In this document: positions 6,715-13,781 of the stretch, piece by piece
Position numbering within the stretch: the first letter of the stretch is position 1
Layout of the letters: each line of letters starts with the position of its first letter
NCBI GenBank assembly: GCA_017959625.1
Contig: JAGDAG010000062.1
Location: forward strand, 1 to 13,874
Length of the DNA: 13,874 bases
Reading direction: 5' to 3'
Source: Abditibacteriota bacterium
GTDB lineage: Bacteria; Armatimonadota; UBA5829
Program-made: the position numbers and the translations under genes
Notes under the pieces: model-generated
Databases searched by the model: none
What the model was told of the DNA's origin: nothing
Seen by the model: only the letters and a program-made list of their open reading frames with translations

Positions 6715-9075
6715 ATGGAATTTGAGCCTCTGTATTACGCCGACAAGCTGCATCTCATCAACCCATCCGGCTGTATAGGCGTGGTGTGCCTGTGGACAAA
6801 ACAGGAACACGCTATAAAAAAGCTGGCCGAGGCGGGTATCGATCTGGGGCCCTCGTCGAAGGTGGCCCTTATAGGCAATCTGTACGGCAACGGCATTTCG
6901 GAGCTGGCGGCAAACCTTATGTACAACCCGCAGATACAGGGGCTCCTCATATGCGGTTCCAACATGTCCGGCTCCGCGGAGGACCTGATAGCCCTGTATG
7001 AAAAAGGCGTTTGCGAGACCGAGCAGCTGGGCGCCAGGGTCAGGGTGGTGGCCGGCAGGGACCGGGTGGTGAACAACGCCCTGGATATGTCCCTTGCAGC
7101 GCAAAAGCCCGTCCTCTGCTGGGCAGGAGACTTCTCTTCTCCCGGCACCCTGAAAAAAGCCGCGGAATTCGTAAGCGGCTTTGTTCCCTCTCCCGTGACT
7201 TCGGAGCGTATAGCCGTCACCATGGAAAAGCCCGCCGTGACCGTGTTTCCCACCGAGCCCCGCAGCCTGGTGATAACCCGGGACGACCCTCTCGGCGCCT
7301 GGCGGGAGCTGGTGTTCTGCCTCAACAGGTTCGGGGTCCCCGTGATGCTCAGAAAAGGGGAAAGGCGGGAGCTGCAGAACGTGAAAGTGGTCATCCGGGA
7401 TTTTGAGATAAATAAGGAAGAGCTGGCGAAATTCGGCTTCAGGCTCTCCGAGCTGGAAGACTACCGCCAAAAGCTCCTCTCCGGATATCTGCCTCCCGAT
7501 CAGGAATACACCTACGGCAACCGTATCAGGGAATACTACGGCTTTGACTTTTTGGAGAACACCGTAGCCAAACTGTCGGCCTACGAGAACGACCGGGACT
7601 GCTATCTGTCCCTGTGGGACCCGGTAAGGGACACCTACGGCAAGGACGCTCCCTGCATGGTAGCCCTGTTTTTCCGGGTCTTTCAGGGCGAGCTGACCCT
7701 CACGGCGGTCTTCCGCACCCACAACGGCATGGACGCCTGGCTGAAAAACGCCTGGGGCATCCGGGGCCTGCAGGAATACGTCGGCGCCCGCCTGGGGATG
7801 AAATGCGGCCCGCTCACGGTCATCAGCCATTCCATCAGTATCGACACCACCAGAAACGATTTTGCCCAAAGGGTCGCCGGCAGCAAGCAGTTCGCCCTGA
7901 ATACCGACTACAACGGCCAGGTGGCCATAGGCATTGAGGACGGGGAGATCGTGGTCACCCATATGCGCCCCGACGGGACTCCCATCAACGTGTACAGGGG
8001 GACCCTGACGGAAAGGCTCCAGCATGAGCTGTACCGGGACAACGTTTTGTCGGATATCAACCACGCCATATATATAGGCAGAGAGCTGGAAAAAGCCAAG
8101 CAGGTCCTGGATGACCGCATCTGCGGCGCGGAGCGGCCGGAAGGGCAGGCTCCCCGGCGGACGGGCCGGCTCTCCACCGGCTGCCCCACCGAGCCCCGCA
8201 GCCTGGTGATCACCCGGGACGACCCTCTCGGCGCCTGGAAGGAGCTGGTGTTCTGCCTCAACAGGTTCGGGGTCCCCGTGACCCTCAGAAGGGGCGACAG
8301 GCTGGAGCTGCAGAACGTGAAGGTGGTCATCCGGGATTTTGAGATCAGCGGGGAAAGGCTCGAAAAATACGGCTTCAGCCTGGCCGAACTGGAAGACTAC
8401 CGCCGGGAGCTCTTCCGGGAGGAACTTCCGGAGGGAGCCGAATACACCTGCGGCAACCGCATAAGGGAATACTACGGCTTCGATTTTCTGCAGTGCGTCA
8501 TAGACAAGCTGTCCGTGTATTCCAACGACCGTGACTGCTATCTTTCGCTGTGGGATCCCAAAAGGGACACCTTCGGCAAGGACGTTCCCAGCCTGGTGAG
8601 CCTGTTCTTCAGAGTTTTTCAGGGACAGCTGACCCTGACGGCCACGTACCGCACCCACAACGTGACGGACGCCTGGCTGAAAAACGTGTACGGCCTCAGG
8701 GGCCTGCAGGAATACGTGGCGAAAAGGCTGGAGCTTGAATGCGGCCCCATGACCGTGATCAGCATGTCCATCAGCATCAACGCAGCCAGGAGCGATTTTG
8801 CCCGGAAGGTGGCCGGGGAAAAGGGCTTTGCCCTGAATATGGACTACAACGGGCAGGTGCTCATCATGCCCGTGGACGGGGAGATAGTGGTCACCCACAC
8901 CCGTCCGGACGGGACTCCCGTCAAGACGTACAAAGGGGCGGATACCGAGACCCTCCAGCACGAGCTTGCCCGGGACAACGTCCTGTCGGACATCAATCAC
9001 GCCATATATATAGGCAGAGAGCTGGAAAGGGCCAAAAGGGCCATGGAAAACGGGACGGAATTCGTCCAGGCATAA
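6715..9075 (+). CDS. MtrA-like domain fused to two tandem thymidylate-synthase-like modules
   Basis: A 786-residue protein from ATG 6715 (GGAG 6 nt upstream). Residues about 12-160 resemble MtrA of tetrahydromethanopterin S-methyltransferase (VALIGNLYGNGISELAANL, LLICGSNMSG), but the cobamide-ligand His of MtrA appears to be Ser. Residues 179-466 and 491-778 are two homologous modules. Each has a thymidylate-synthase core (YGNRIREYYGFDF, NDRDCYLSLWDP, LFFRVFQG, TLTA, RTHN, DAWLKN) and then a tail (DYNGQV to HAIYIGRELE) like DUF4346. A gapless comparison with E. coli ThyA recalled from memory keeps R126 (R294), W133 (W301), C146 (C314), R166 (R334) and N177 (N345) in module 1. Module 2 has Ser626 for the Cys. 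Both modules change R127 to Asp, H207 to Ser and Y209 to Asp or Asn. TS makes dTMP from dUMP and a reduced pterin; the true substrate here is uncertain. Monocistronic. Confidence 0.85.
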   Translation: MEFEPLYYADKLHLINPSGCIGVVCLWTKQEHAIKKLAEAGIDLGPSSKVALIGNLYGNGISELAANLMYNPQIQGLLICGSNMSGSAEDLIALYEKGVCETEQLGARVRVVAGRDRVVNNALDMSLAAQKPVLCWAGDFSSPGTLKKAAEFVSGFVPSPVTSERIAVTMEKPAVTVFPTEPRSLVITRDDPLGAWRELVFCLNRFGVPVMLRKGERRELQNVKVVIRDFEINKEELAKFGFRLSELEDYRQKLLSGYLPPDQEYTYGNRIREYYGFDFLENTVAKLSAYENDRDCYLSLWDPVRDTYGKDAPCMVALFFRVFQGELTLTAVFRTHNGMDAWLKNAWGIRGLQEYVGARLGMKCGPLTVISHSISIDTTRNDFAQRVAGSKQFALNTDYNGQVAIGIEDGEIVVTHMRPDGTPINVYRGTLTERLQHELYRDNVLSDINHAIYIGRELEKAKQVLDDRICGAERPEGQAPRRTGRLSTGCPTEPRSLVITRDDPLGAWKELVFCLNRFGVPVTLRRGDRLELQNVKVVIRDFEISGERLEKYGFSLAELEDYRRELFREELPEGAEYTCGNRIREYYGFDFLQCVIDKLSVYSNDRDCYLSLWDPKRDTFGKDVPSLVSLFFRVFQGQLTLTATYRTHNVTDAWLKNVYGLRGLQEYVAKRLELECGPMTVISMSISINAARSDFARKVAGEKGFALNMDYNGQVLIMPVDGEIVVTHTRPDGTPVKTYKGADTETLQHELARDNVLSDINHAIYIGRELERAKRAMENGTEFVQA
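7249..9045 (+). repeat. In-frame tandem duplication inside the TS-like gene (936-bp period)
   Basis: Copy 1 (7249-8109) and copy 2 (8185-9045) align base for base at an offset of exactly 936 bp (312 codons) without an indel at any of four checkpoints along the module. The first roughly 160 bases (from 7251 and 8187) differ at about 12 positions by my count. The next segment is only about 65 percent similar by eye, and later blocks are intermediate. The even offset shows one duplication event; the sharply better-preserved 5' part suggests later gene conversion or strong local constraint. Confidence 0.9.
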
Positions 9076-9080
9076 AGCGG

Positions 9081-9110
9081 GCAGCCGGCAGAGGCCGGCT
9101 GCTTTTTTTT
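9081..9110 (+). terminator. Rho-independent terminator after the TS-like gene
   Basis: GCAGCCGGC (9081-9089) pairs perfectly with GCCGGCTGC (9094-9102) around an AGAG loop, followed by T8 (9103-9110). It starts 6 nt after the stop. It also lies just past the end of the opposing cyclase gene but lacks a T-run in that direction. Confidence 0.92.
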
Positions 9111-9116
9111 CGCGGG

Positions 9117-9719
9117 TCAGCCTTCTATGGCCACGGCCCTCACCGGGGAACTGTCGCAGGGGAGGCTCAGGGGAAAGGCCGCAAACACGAATTCTTTTCC
9201 CGCAAGCTCCGGCGGGATGATCAGCCCCTCCACGATAGGGACGCCGGCGGAAAGCAGCCTTTTGTGTATGTGGAAACCCGGGTCGGTATCCACCGAAGGT
9301 ATATCCGTTGCGCAAAGCGAGAAGCCGTGCCCCAGGATATAATCGCACAATTCGTCGGAGAACCCCGGAAAATCCAAAAGAAAGCTTTTGCCGTCCCGGG
9401 TGCTCCTTTTCCAGAAGGATGCGACCACCAGTATCCTGCAGCCCGGGGGCGGGGGCGGGGGCGCGGGCAGCTTGCCGTCTTTTGTTCCGGGGGCGGCGCA
9501 CCACGCTTTTCCGTAAAAGGCGTCAAGGGGAAAGGCGTCTATGTTTCTGCCGCCTTCCAGCATGTGGGCGGGGGCGTCTATGTGGGTGCCGATATGGCTG
9601 CCCGCCCTGAGGGAAGTGGTTTGCGGCATCGTCCGGGTGGGGGTCATGGTAAGCCCTTCGTCCCCGGGATAAACCAGGATGTCCGGCGTGAGGCGCTGGG
9701 AGAGATCTGTTATTTTCAT
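9117..9719 (-). CDS. Cyclase/arylformamidase (KynB-like) family metal-dependent hydrolase
   Basis: A 200-residue cytoplasmic protein. The family signature HIGTHIDAPAH spans residues 42-52, with likely metal ligands H46, D48 and H52. It is followed by ATDIPSVD and FHIHKRLL near the second half of the active site and by IVEGL, whose Glu is conserved in the family. Members hydrolyse N-formylkynurenine, isatin or related amides, or act as polyketide-type cyclases; the substrate cannot be told here and no kynurenine-pathway gene is nearby. Length matches the family (about 200-220). A run of six prolines (PAPPPPPPG, around residues 86-92) encoded by three CCCCCG hexamers is an unusual insert before the KynB-like second half. 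The ribosome site is weak: AAAAAGGA lies 12 nt before the ATG at 9719-9717. Transcribed towards the TS-like gene (convergent). Confidence 0.88.
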   Translation of the reverse strand: MKITDLSQRLTPDILVYPGDEGLTMTPTRTMPQTTSLRAGSHIGTHIDAPAHMLEGGRNIDAFPLDAFYGKAWCAAPGTKDGKLPAPPPPPPGCRILVVASFWKRSTRDGKSFLLDFPGFSDELCDYILGHGFSLCATDIPSVDTDPGFHIHKRLLSAGVPIVEGLIIPPELAGKEFVFAAFPLSLPCDSSPVRAVAIEG

Positions 9720-9751
9720 ACGCTTTGTTTTTCCTTTTTGTTTTCGATACT

Positions 9752-9780
9752 ATTATAGCACATATACGCCAGGAATAGAA
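9752..9780 (-). promoter_or_regulatory. Extended -10 promoter of the cyclase-family gene
   Basis: Minus strand TATAAT (9757-9752) preceded by TGC forms an extended -10. The -35 position (about 9780-9775, TTCTAT) is poor, which an extended -10 can tolerate. The leader is about 25-30 nt. Confidence 0.55.
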
Positions 9781-9820
9781 CGTATCCGCGCCGCCGGCGG
9801 AAAAAGCCTTTCGTTCCGTA

Positions 9821-9880
9821 TTTTTTTGCCGAAAAAAAACGGCCTGTCCTGTTGAAAATGCTTGCTTCGGATGGTATAAT
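9821..9880 (+). promoter_or_regulatory. rpsA promoter with A/T-tract UP-like element
   Basis: TTGAAA (9852-9857), a 17-nt spacer and TATAAT (9875-9880) with an extended -10 TGG. Directly upstream are T7 (9821-9827) and A8 (9832-9839), placed where an UP element contacts the alpha C-terminal domain, as expected for a strong ribosomal-protein promoter. The reading frame is open from 9852, but this promoter rules out translation starting there. Confidence 0.75.
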
Positions 9881-9927
9881 AATATTGTGTATATTTGAAG
9901 GGTTTCGGGAATATGCATTAATAGATT

Positions 9928-9952
9928 TTGAACCGCCGGGTTCAATGAGGAG
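9928..9952 (+). promoter_or_regulatory. Hairpin abutting the rpsA ribosome-binding site
   Basis: TTGAACC (9928-9934) pairs perfectly with GGTTCAA (9939-9945) around a GCCG loop. One base later comes GAGGAG (9947-9952), the presumed Shine-Dalgarno. A stem directly touching the SD could modulate initiation; E. coli rpsA is autoregulated through leader structure, so a similar role is possible but unproven here. Confidence 0.45.
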
Positions 9953-9962
9953 TTGTAGGTTA

Positions 9963-11219
9963 ATGCCTGTAGTAGAAAACGATATTAACATGGAAGACGT
10001 AATGGCTACTCTTCCGACAGAAGACAAGCAGTTGAGAAAGGGCGAGCTGGTAGAAGGCGAAGTTGTCCAGGTGAACAAGGACGAGATCCTGATAAACCTC
10101 ACAAATTACAGCCTGAAGTCCGAAGCAAGGATGCCCCTGGATCAGTTTACATCGGAGTCCGTTTCCTCTTTTGAGGATCTGCCCGAAGAAGACAGACCCA
10201 AGGTGGGCGACATCATCAAGGCCAGAGTGATAGTTCCTTCCGGCAAAGACGGTATGATCCTTTCCAAGAAAAGCGCGGATTACGATCTCCGCTGGGACGA
10301 GATCAAAGAGATCTATGAAGAAGGCCGTGTGGTAAAGGCCGTTGCCAAAGAGGCTGTGAAAGGCGGCCTGGTGGTGGATTTCCTCGGCTACAGCGCTTTC
10401 TGTCCCGCTTCCCAGGTGGCCGGCAAATACGAAAACTTTGCCAAGCATGCCGGGGAAGACATGGAATTCAAGATCATCGAGATCGACAAGTCGAAACGCC
10501 GCATCATCCTTTCCAACATAAAGGTCGTCAACGAGCGCAAACAGGCGGCGAAAAGAGCCTTCTGGGACAATATACAGGTGGGCGAAGAGCGCGAAGGCAT
10601 CGTGAAGAGCGTGCTCCCCTACGGCGTGTTTGTGGATATCGGCGGTTTCGAGGGGATGCTCCATATCAGCGAGATGAGCTGGAACCGTATTTCCGAGCCT
10701 TCCAAAATGTTCAAGGCGGGCGATTCCGTAAGAGTCGTTATCCTCAGCTTCGACGAAGCCAAACAGAGAGTTTCCCTCGGCCACAAGCAGCTGCTTCCCG
10801 ATCCCTGGCGCTACGTCAAGGAGAATATCGTTGAGGGCACCGAATTTACCGGTAAGATCACCCGCATCGTGGCGAAAGCGGCCTTTATGGATATGGGCAA
10901 CGGTTTCGAAGGGCTCATACCTATCTCCGAGATGGCCAACGAGCGGATAGACACTCCCGACAAGGTGCTCAAAGAGGGCGAGGAAAAAACCGTTCTGGTA
11001 AAGCAGGTCATCGATAAAGACAGAAAGGTGATCCTTTCCATCAAGGCTCTTCTTCCCGCTCCCGAAAGAAGATCCAAAAACCATGGCTTCACGAGCGAGC
11101 AGTCTTACGATAAGGACTTTGCCCCTGCAGGCCATGAAGAAGGCGGCGCCTCCACCAGTATAGGCGACCTTTACGGGGATCTGTTCAAAAATACGGAAGA
11201 CAAAGAAGACAACGAATAG
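9963..11219 (+). CDS. rpsA: 30S ribosomal protein S1 (four S1 domains)
   Basis: A 418-residue protein with four S1/OB-fold RNA-binding domains at about 26-102, 119-185, 206-273 and 291-361, then an acidic, low-complexity tail ending KNTEDKEDNE. The third domain has the classic VLPYGVFVDIGGFEGMLHIS signature. S1 binds mRNA leaders and helps 30S initiation. The four-domain form is usual in Terrabacteria, while Proteobacteria have six. I chose ATG 9963 because the promoter at 9852-9880 excludes earlier codons; GAGGAG lies 10 nt upstream and AGG at 9957-9959 is a closer, weaker site. ATG 9990 is an alternative. A bare S1-domain stress protein is possible, but the length, strong promoter and domain order fit RpsA. 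Confidence 0.9.
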   Translation: MPVVENDINMEDVMATLPTEDKQLRKGELVEGEVVQVNKDEILINLTNYSLKSEARMPLDQFTSESVSSFEDLPEEDRPKVGDIIKARVIVPSGKDGMILSKKSADYDLRWDEIKEIYEEGRVVKAVAKEAVKGGLVVDFLGYSAFCPASQVAGKYENFAKHAGEDMEFKIIEIDKSKRRIILSNIKVVNERKQAAKRAFWDNIQVGEEREGIVKSVLPYGVFVDIGGFEGMLHISEMSWNRISEPSKMFKAGDSVRVVILSFDEAKQRVSLGHKQLLPDPWRYVKENIVEGTEFTGKITRIVAKAAFMDMGNGFEGLIPISEMANERIDTPDKVLKEGEEKTVLVKQVIDKDRKVILSIKALLPAPERRSKNHGFTSEQSYDKDFAPAGHEEGGASTSIGDLYGDLFKNTEDKEDNE

Positions 11220-11237
11220 ATAACAGGTATTTAAACA

Positions 11238-11268
11238 GAGTGCTGTGTATTCACGGCACTCTTTTGTT
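11238..11268 (+). terminator. Rho-independent terminator after rpsA
   Basis: GAGTGCTGTG (11238-11247) pairs with CACGGCACTC (11252-11261), with one G-T pair and a TATT loop, followed by TTTTGTT. The tail is short, so partial readthrough into the next gene is plausible; no separate promoter is visible for that gene. Confidence 0.82.
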
Positions 11269-11292
11269 AAATTACGACAAGGATATACGCTG

Positions 11293-12663
11293 ATGAAAGG
11301 CATTTATACGGACGCAGCCATTACCCGGAAAAGGCTCTATCCCGCAGGGGACGTGCGCAATTACGCCCATCTGGTGAGAAAAGAGAAATGGCTGGAAAAG
11401 GAGTTCCGCACCGGCTACTACGTGGACCGGGTCCAGTTTACCGAGGGCGAGATATGGACCGACGCCATACAGGCGGCTCTCGACGAGAACGAGCGCGTTT
11501 ACGTGCCCTGGTTTGCCAACAGGCTATATATAGACAAGACCCTTTATATCGGGTCCGGCACCACTCTCGAGGTGTGCGAGGGCACGGTGATCTCCCTTAA
11601 GCCCGACAGCAACTGCTGTATGCTTACCAACAAAAACTTCAGGGTGAGCCGGGGCGTCTTTGAATTTGACTCTCCCGACACCGATATCTGTATAACCGGC
11701 GGGACCTGGTCCCTCACCAACAACGGCAGCTACGGCGGCAACGGCAACGTTTCCGGCAACGTCCGGGACAGCGCCGGGACGGAGCACAAGGCCTTTTCGG
11801 TGATGAGCTTTACCAACGTAAAGGGGCTCCGGCTGAACAATATCACCTTTTTTGACATCACCCCCTTTGCCGTTTACGTCAGCGGCATAGAAGACTTTGA
11901 TATAGAAAACCTGAAGTTCGTCAAGTGCTACCGGGACGGCGTCCACGTCTGCGGCCCCGCCTCCCGGGGCAGGATACGCAACCTGACCGGGGTCACCGGC
12001 GACGACTTCGTGGCCCTCAACGCCTACGACGACTTCGGCTGCGCCCTGAGCCTTGGGAAGATAGACCACGTGCTGGTGGAAAACATAACCTCGCCTCCGG
12101 GATGGATGTGGAGCGAGAACCGGCTTCTGGCAGGGAAATTCATAGGCGATGACGGCAAAGAGATAGACTGCAGCGTGGAAGACTGCACCTTCCGCAACTG
12201 CCGGGGCTTCCATACCTACAAGGGGTATCTCCAGGCCAACCTGGTGCCGCCTCCCATAGAAAGGCCCGACAGGTCCGGGCATATGGACAACCTGACCTTC
12301 GAGAACATATTCGTGGACTATATAAAGCCCGAGGACTATTATACCGTCAAGCGTTCGGCCTTTGAAATGGGCACCAGCTGCAGCAACTTCACCTTCAGGA
12401 ACATATACTTCAGCTTCCCTTTGGGAGACCCGGAATACGGCGACTGGAGCTGCGTGACCTTCGGCCCCTCCTTCGCGGCTTTTCTGGATTCCCGGGGCTT
12501 TATGCCCACCAAGGGGGTCAGATTCGAGAACGTGTTCCACAAGGTGGGGGGACGATACGTGGAAGCAGACCCTTCCCTTTGCGCCAGGACCGTGACCGCC
12601 GAAGAGGACGGCAGGGAGATAGGCCGGGGCACCGCAGAAGAAATCTATTATAACGAGGAATAA
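11293..12663 (+). CDS. GH28-like right-handed beta-helix protein (polygalacturonase-related)
   Basis: A 456-residue protein. After an N-terminal segment (1-70) with the FTEGEIWTDAIQAALDENE element found in many GH28-related and pectate-lyase-like proteins, the body is a parallel beta-helix with repeated N-I/V-T-F/V steps. Residues near 213-241 read YRDGVHVCGP then TGDDFVALNA. D215, D237 and D238 match the three catalytic Asp of GH28 (pectin and related uronan hydrolases). The GHG and RIK motifs of classical polygalacturonases are not seen, so substrate and activity are open. No signal peptide is apparent from ATG 11293 (AAGGA 9 nt upstream); an in-frame ATG 11245 would lie inside the rpsA terminator. 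The protein may be cytoplasmic, acting on imported oligosaccharides. The downstream oxidoreductase gene starts 4 nt after the stop. Confidence 0.8.
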   Translation: MKGIYTDAAITRKRLYPAGDVRNYAHLVRKEKWLEKEFRTGYYVDRVQFTEGEIWTDAIQAALDENERVYVPWFANRLYIDKTLYIGSGTTLEVCEGTVISLKPDSNCCMLTNKNFRVSRGVFEFDSPDTDICITGGTWSLTNNGSYGGNGNVSGNVRDSAGTEHKAFSVMSFTNVKGLRLNNITFFDITPFAVYVSGIEDFDIENLKFVKCYRDGVHVCGPASRGRIRNLTGVTGDDFVALNAYDDFGCALSLGKIDHVLVENITSPPGWMWSENRLLAGKFIGDDGKEIDCSVEDCTFRNCRGFHTYKGYLQANLVPPPIERPDRSGHMDNLTFENIFVDYIKPEDYYTVKRSAFEMGTSCSNFTFRNIYFSFPLGDPEYGDWSCVTFGPSFAAFLDSRGFMPTKGVRFENVFHKVGGRYVEADPSLCARTVTAEEDGREIGRGTAEEIYYNEE

Positions 12664-12667
12664 TATC

Positions 12668-13720
12668 ATGAAAAAATTCAGAGTCGGACTGGTGGGCGTG
12701 GGCTCCATCTGCAACGGAGCGCATATCCCCGCCCTTAAGGCCATTCCCGAGATCGAGATCGCAGCCATCTGCGACATCGACCCCAAGGCCCTTGAAAACA
12801 CGAAAAAGAATCTGGGCAACGAAAACGTGCCCGCTTTTCTCAGCCACAAGGAGATGCTGGAAAAGAGGCTCGATCTTGACGCGGTGCATATCTGCACCCC
12901 CAACTACGCCCATTCTCCCATAGCCTGTGATTTTCTGGCGGCGGATATCCACGTGTTCACCGAAAAGCCCATCTCCATGACCAGGGCGGAAGCCGCCAAA
13001 ATGCTGGAAGCCGAGAAAAAGAGCAAAGCCGTTTTGTCCGTGGGCCACTGCTGGCGCTACAACAACGAGATGGCGGCCCTCAAGAAATTCGTGGACGCCG
13101 GGCGCCTGGGCGAGATATACTACGCCAAAGCCATCAGCAACCGCAGAAGAGGCATCCCCGGCTGGGGCGTTTTCTGCGACCTGGAAAAGCAGGGGGGCGG
13201 CTGTATGATAGACTGCGGCTGCCACGCTCTGGACACGGCCCTCTGGCTGGTGGGCAACCCCAGGCCCGTTTCGGTAAGCGGCTGCAGCTACGGCAAGCTG
13301 GGGCGGAACAAGGAGATAGCCGACATGGGCGGCGGCTGGTCCTGGGACAGGGATAACTTTAATATAGAAGATTTCTGCACCGGCTTTGTGAAATTTGAGA
13401 ACGGCCTCACCATGTATATAGAGACCAGCTTTGCGGCCCATATAGAAAACGATTATTTCGGCGTGCAGCTCATAGGGGACAAGGGCGGGGCCACCACCGC
13501 GCCTCTCAAGATATTCACCGACGAAAACAAGGTGATGCTGGATATCACTCCCCACTATCTGCAGCCGGCGTCGCCCCACGCAGACGAGATAATAGATTTT
13601 TACACGGCCCTTTCCGACGGAAGCGAGATCCCCATAAAGGCCTGGCAGGCGTATGACGTTATAAGCATAATAGACGCCATCTACGAGTCTGCCCGCACCG
13701 GCGAGACTGTGAAGCTGTAA
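12668..13720 (+). CDS. Gfo/Idh/MocA-family oxidoreductase
   Basis: A 350-residue cytoplasmic NAD(P)-dependent sugar or inositol dehydrogenase-type enzyme. The Rossmann domain begins GLVGVGSICNGAHIPAL (residues 7-23), followed by ICDIDPKA at the end of beta-2 and the family motif FTEKPIS with K100. The C-terminal domain has GGGCMIDCGCHALD, where D182 and H186 match the conserved catalytic Asp and His positions. Such enzymes oxidise or epimerise sugars, uronates or polyols; the substrate cannot be read from sequence. It starts 4 nt after the GH28-like gene (GAGGA at 12655-12659), so the two are co-translated and probably act on the same carbohydrate. The first half is unusually Cys-rich for the family. 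It ends at TAA 13718-13720 before a pair of hairpins. Confidence 0.92.
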   Translation: MKKFRVGLVGVGSICNGAHIPALKAIPEIEIAAICDIDPKALENTKKNLGNENVPAFLSHKEMLEKRLDLDAVHICTPNYAHSPIACDFLAADIHVFTEKPISMTRAEAAKMLEAEKKSKAVLSVGHCWRYNNEMAALKKFVDAGRLGEIYYAKAISNRRRGIPGWGVFCDLEKQGGGCMIDCGCHALDTALWLVGNPRPVSVSGCSYGKLGRNKEIADMGGGWSWDRDNFNIEDFCTGFVKFENGLTMYIETSFAAHIENDYFGVQLIGDKGGATTAPLKIFTDENKVMLDITPHYLQPASPHADEIIDFYTALSDGSEIPIKAWQAYDVISIIDAIYESARTGETVKL

Positions 13721-13739
13721 AAAAACGGGGAACGCCCCG
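13719..13739 (-). terminator. Minus-strand terminator for a gene beyond the right edge (putative)
   Basis: On the minus strand CGGGG-CGTT-CCCCG (13739-13726) is followed by T7 (13725-13719). It would stop leftward transcription entering from outside the window. The 5-bp stem is short but all G-C. Confidence 0.5.
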
Positions 13740-13745
13740 GAAAAG

Positions 13746-13781
13746 AGGCCTGTCCGGAAAACCGGGCAGGCCTTGGTTTTT
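13746..13781 (+). terminator. Rho-independent terminator of the GH28-like/oxidoreductase operon
   Basis: AGGCCTGTCCGG (13746-13757) pairs with CCGGGCAGGCCT (13762-13773), with one G-T pair and an AAAA loop, followed by TGG and T5. It lies 25 nt after the oxidoreductase stop. Confidence 0.85.

Noticed and set aside
9081..9110. The TS terminator acting for the cyclase gene as well
   Set aside because: Read on the minus strand the stem is followed by CCGCTTTATG, without a usable U-run.
6682..9504. A 940-codon open frame on the minus strand, antisense to the TS-like gene
   Set aside because: Its translation is low-complexity, rich in Val, His, Gly and Phe, and shows the same internal repetition as the + strand gene, as expected from a codon-bias shadow. 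It has no ribosome site, and the + frame has clear TS motifs, a promoter and a terminator.
9308..9758. Plus-strand frames within the cyclase-family gene
   Set aside because: They give Arg/Gly-rich low-complexity products without family motifs, while the minus strand carries the HxGTHxDxPxH signature.
9960..11303. Minus-strand frame of 447 codons antisense to rpsA
   Set aside because: rpsA on the + strand has four clear S1 domains, a promoter and a terminator; the antisense frame also runs through the terminator and has no known motif.
11524..12903. Long minus-strand frame across the GH28-like/oxidoreductase junction
   Set aside because: It crosses two well-supported + strand genes and has no recognisable motif or ribosome site; it is a shadow of GC-rich third codon positions.
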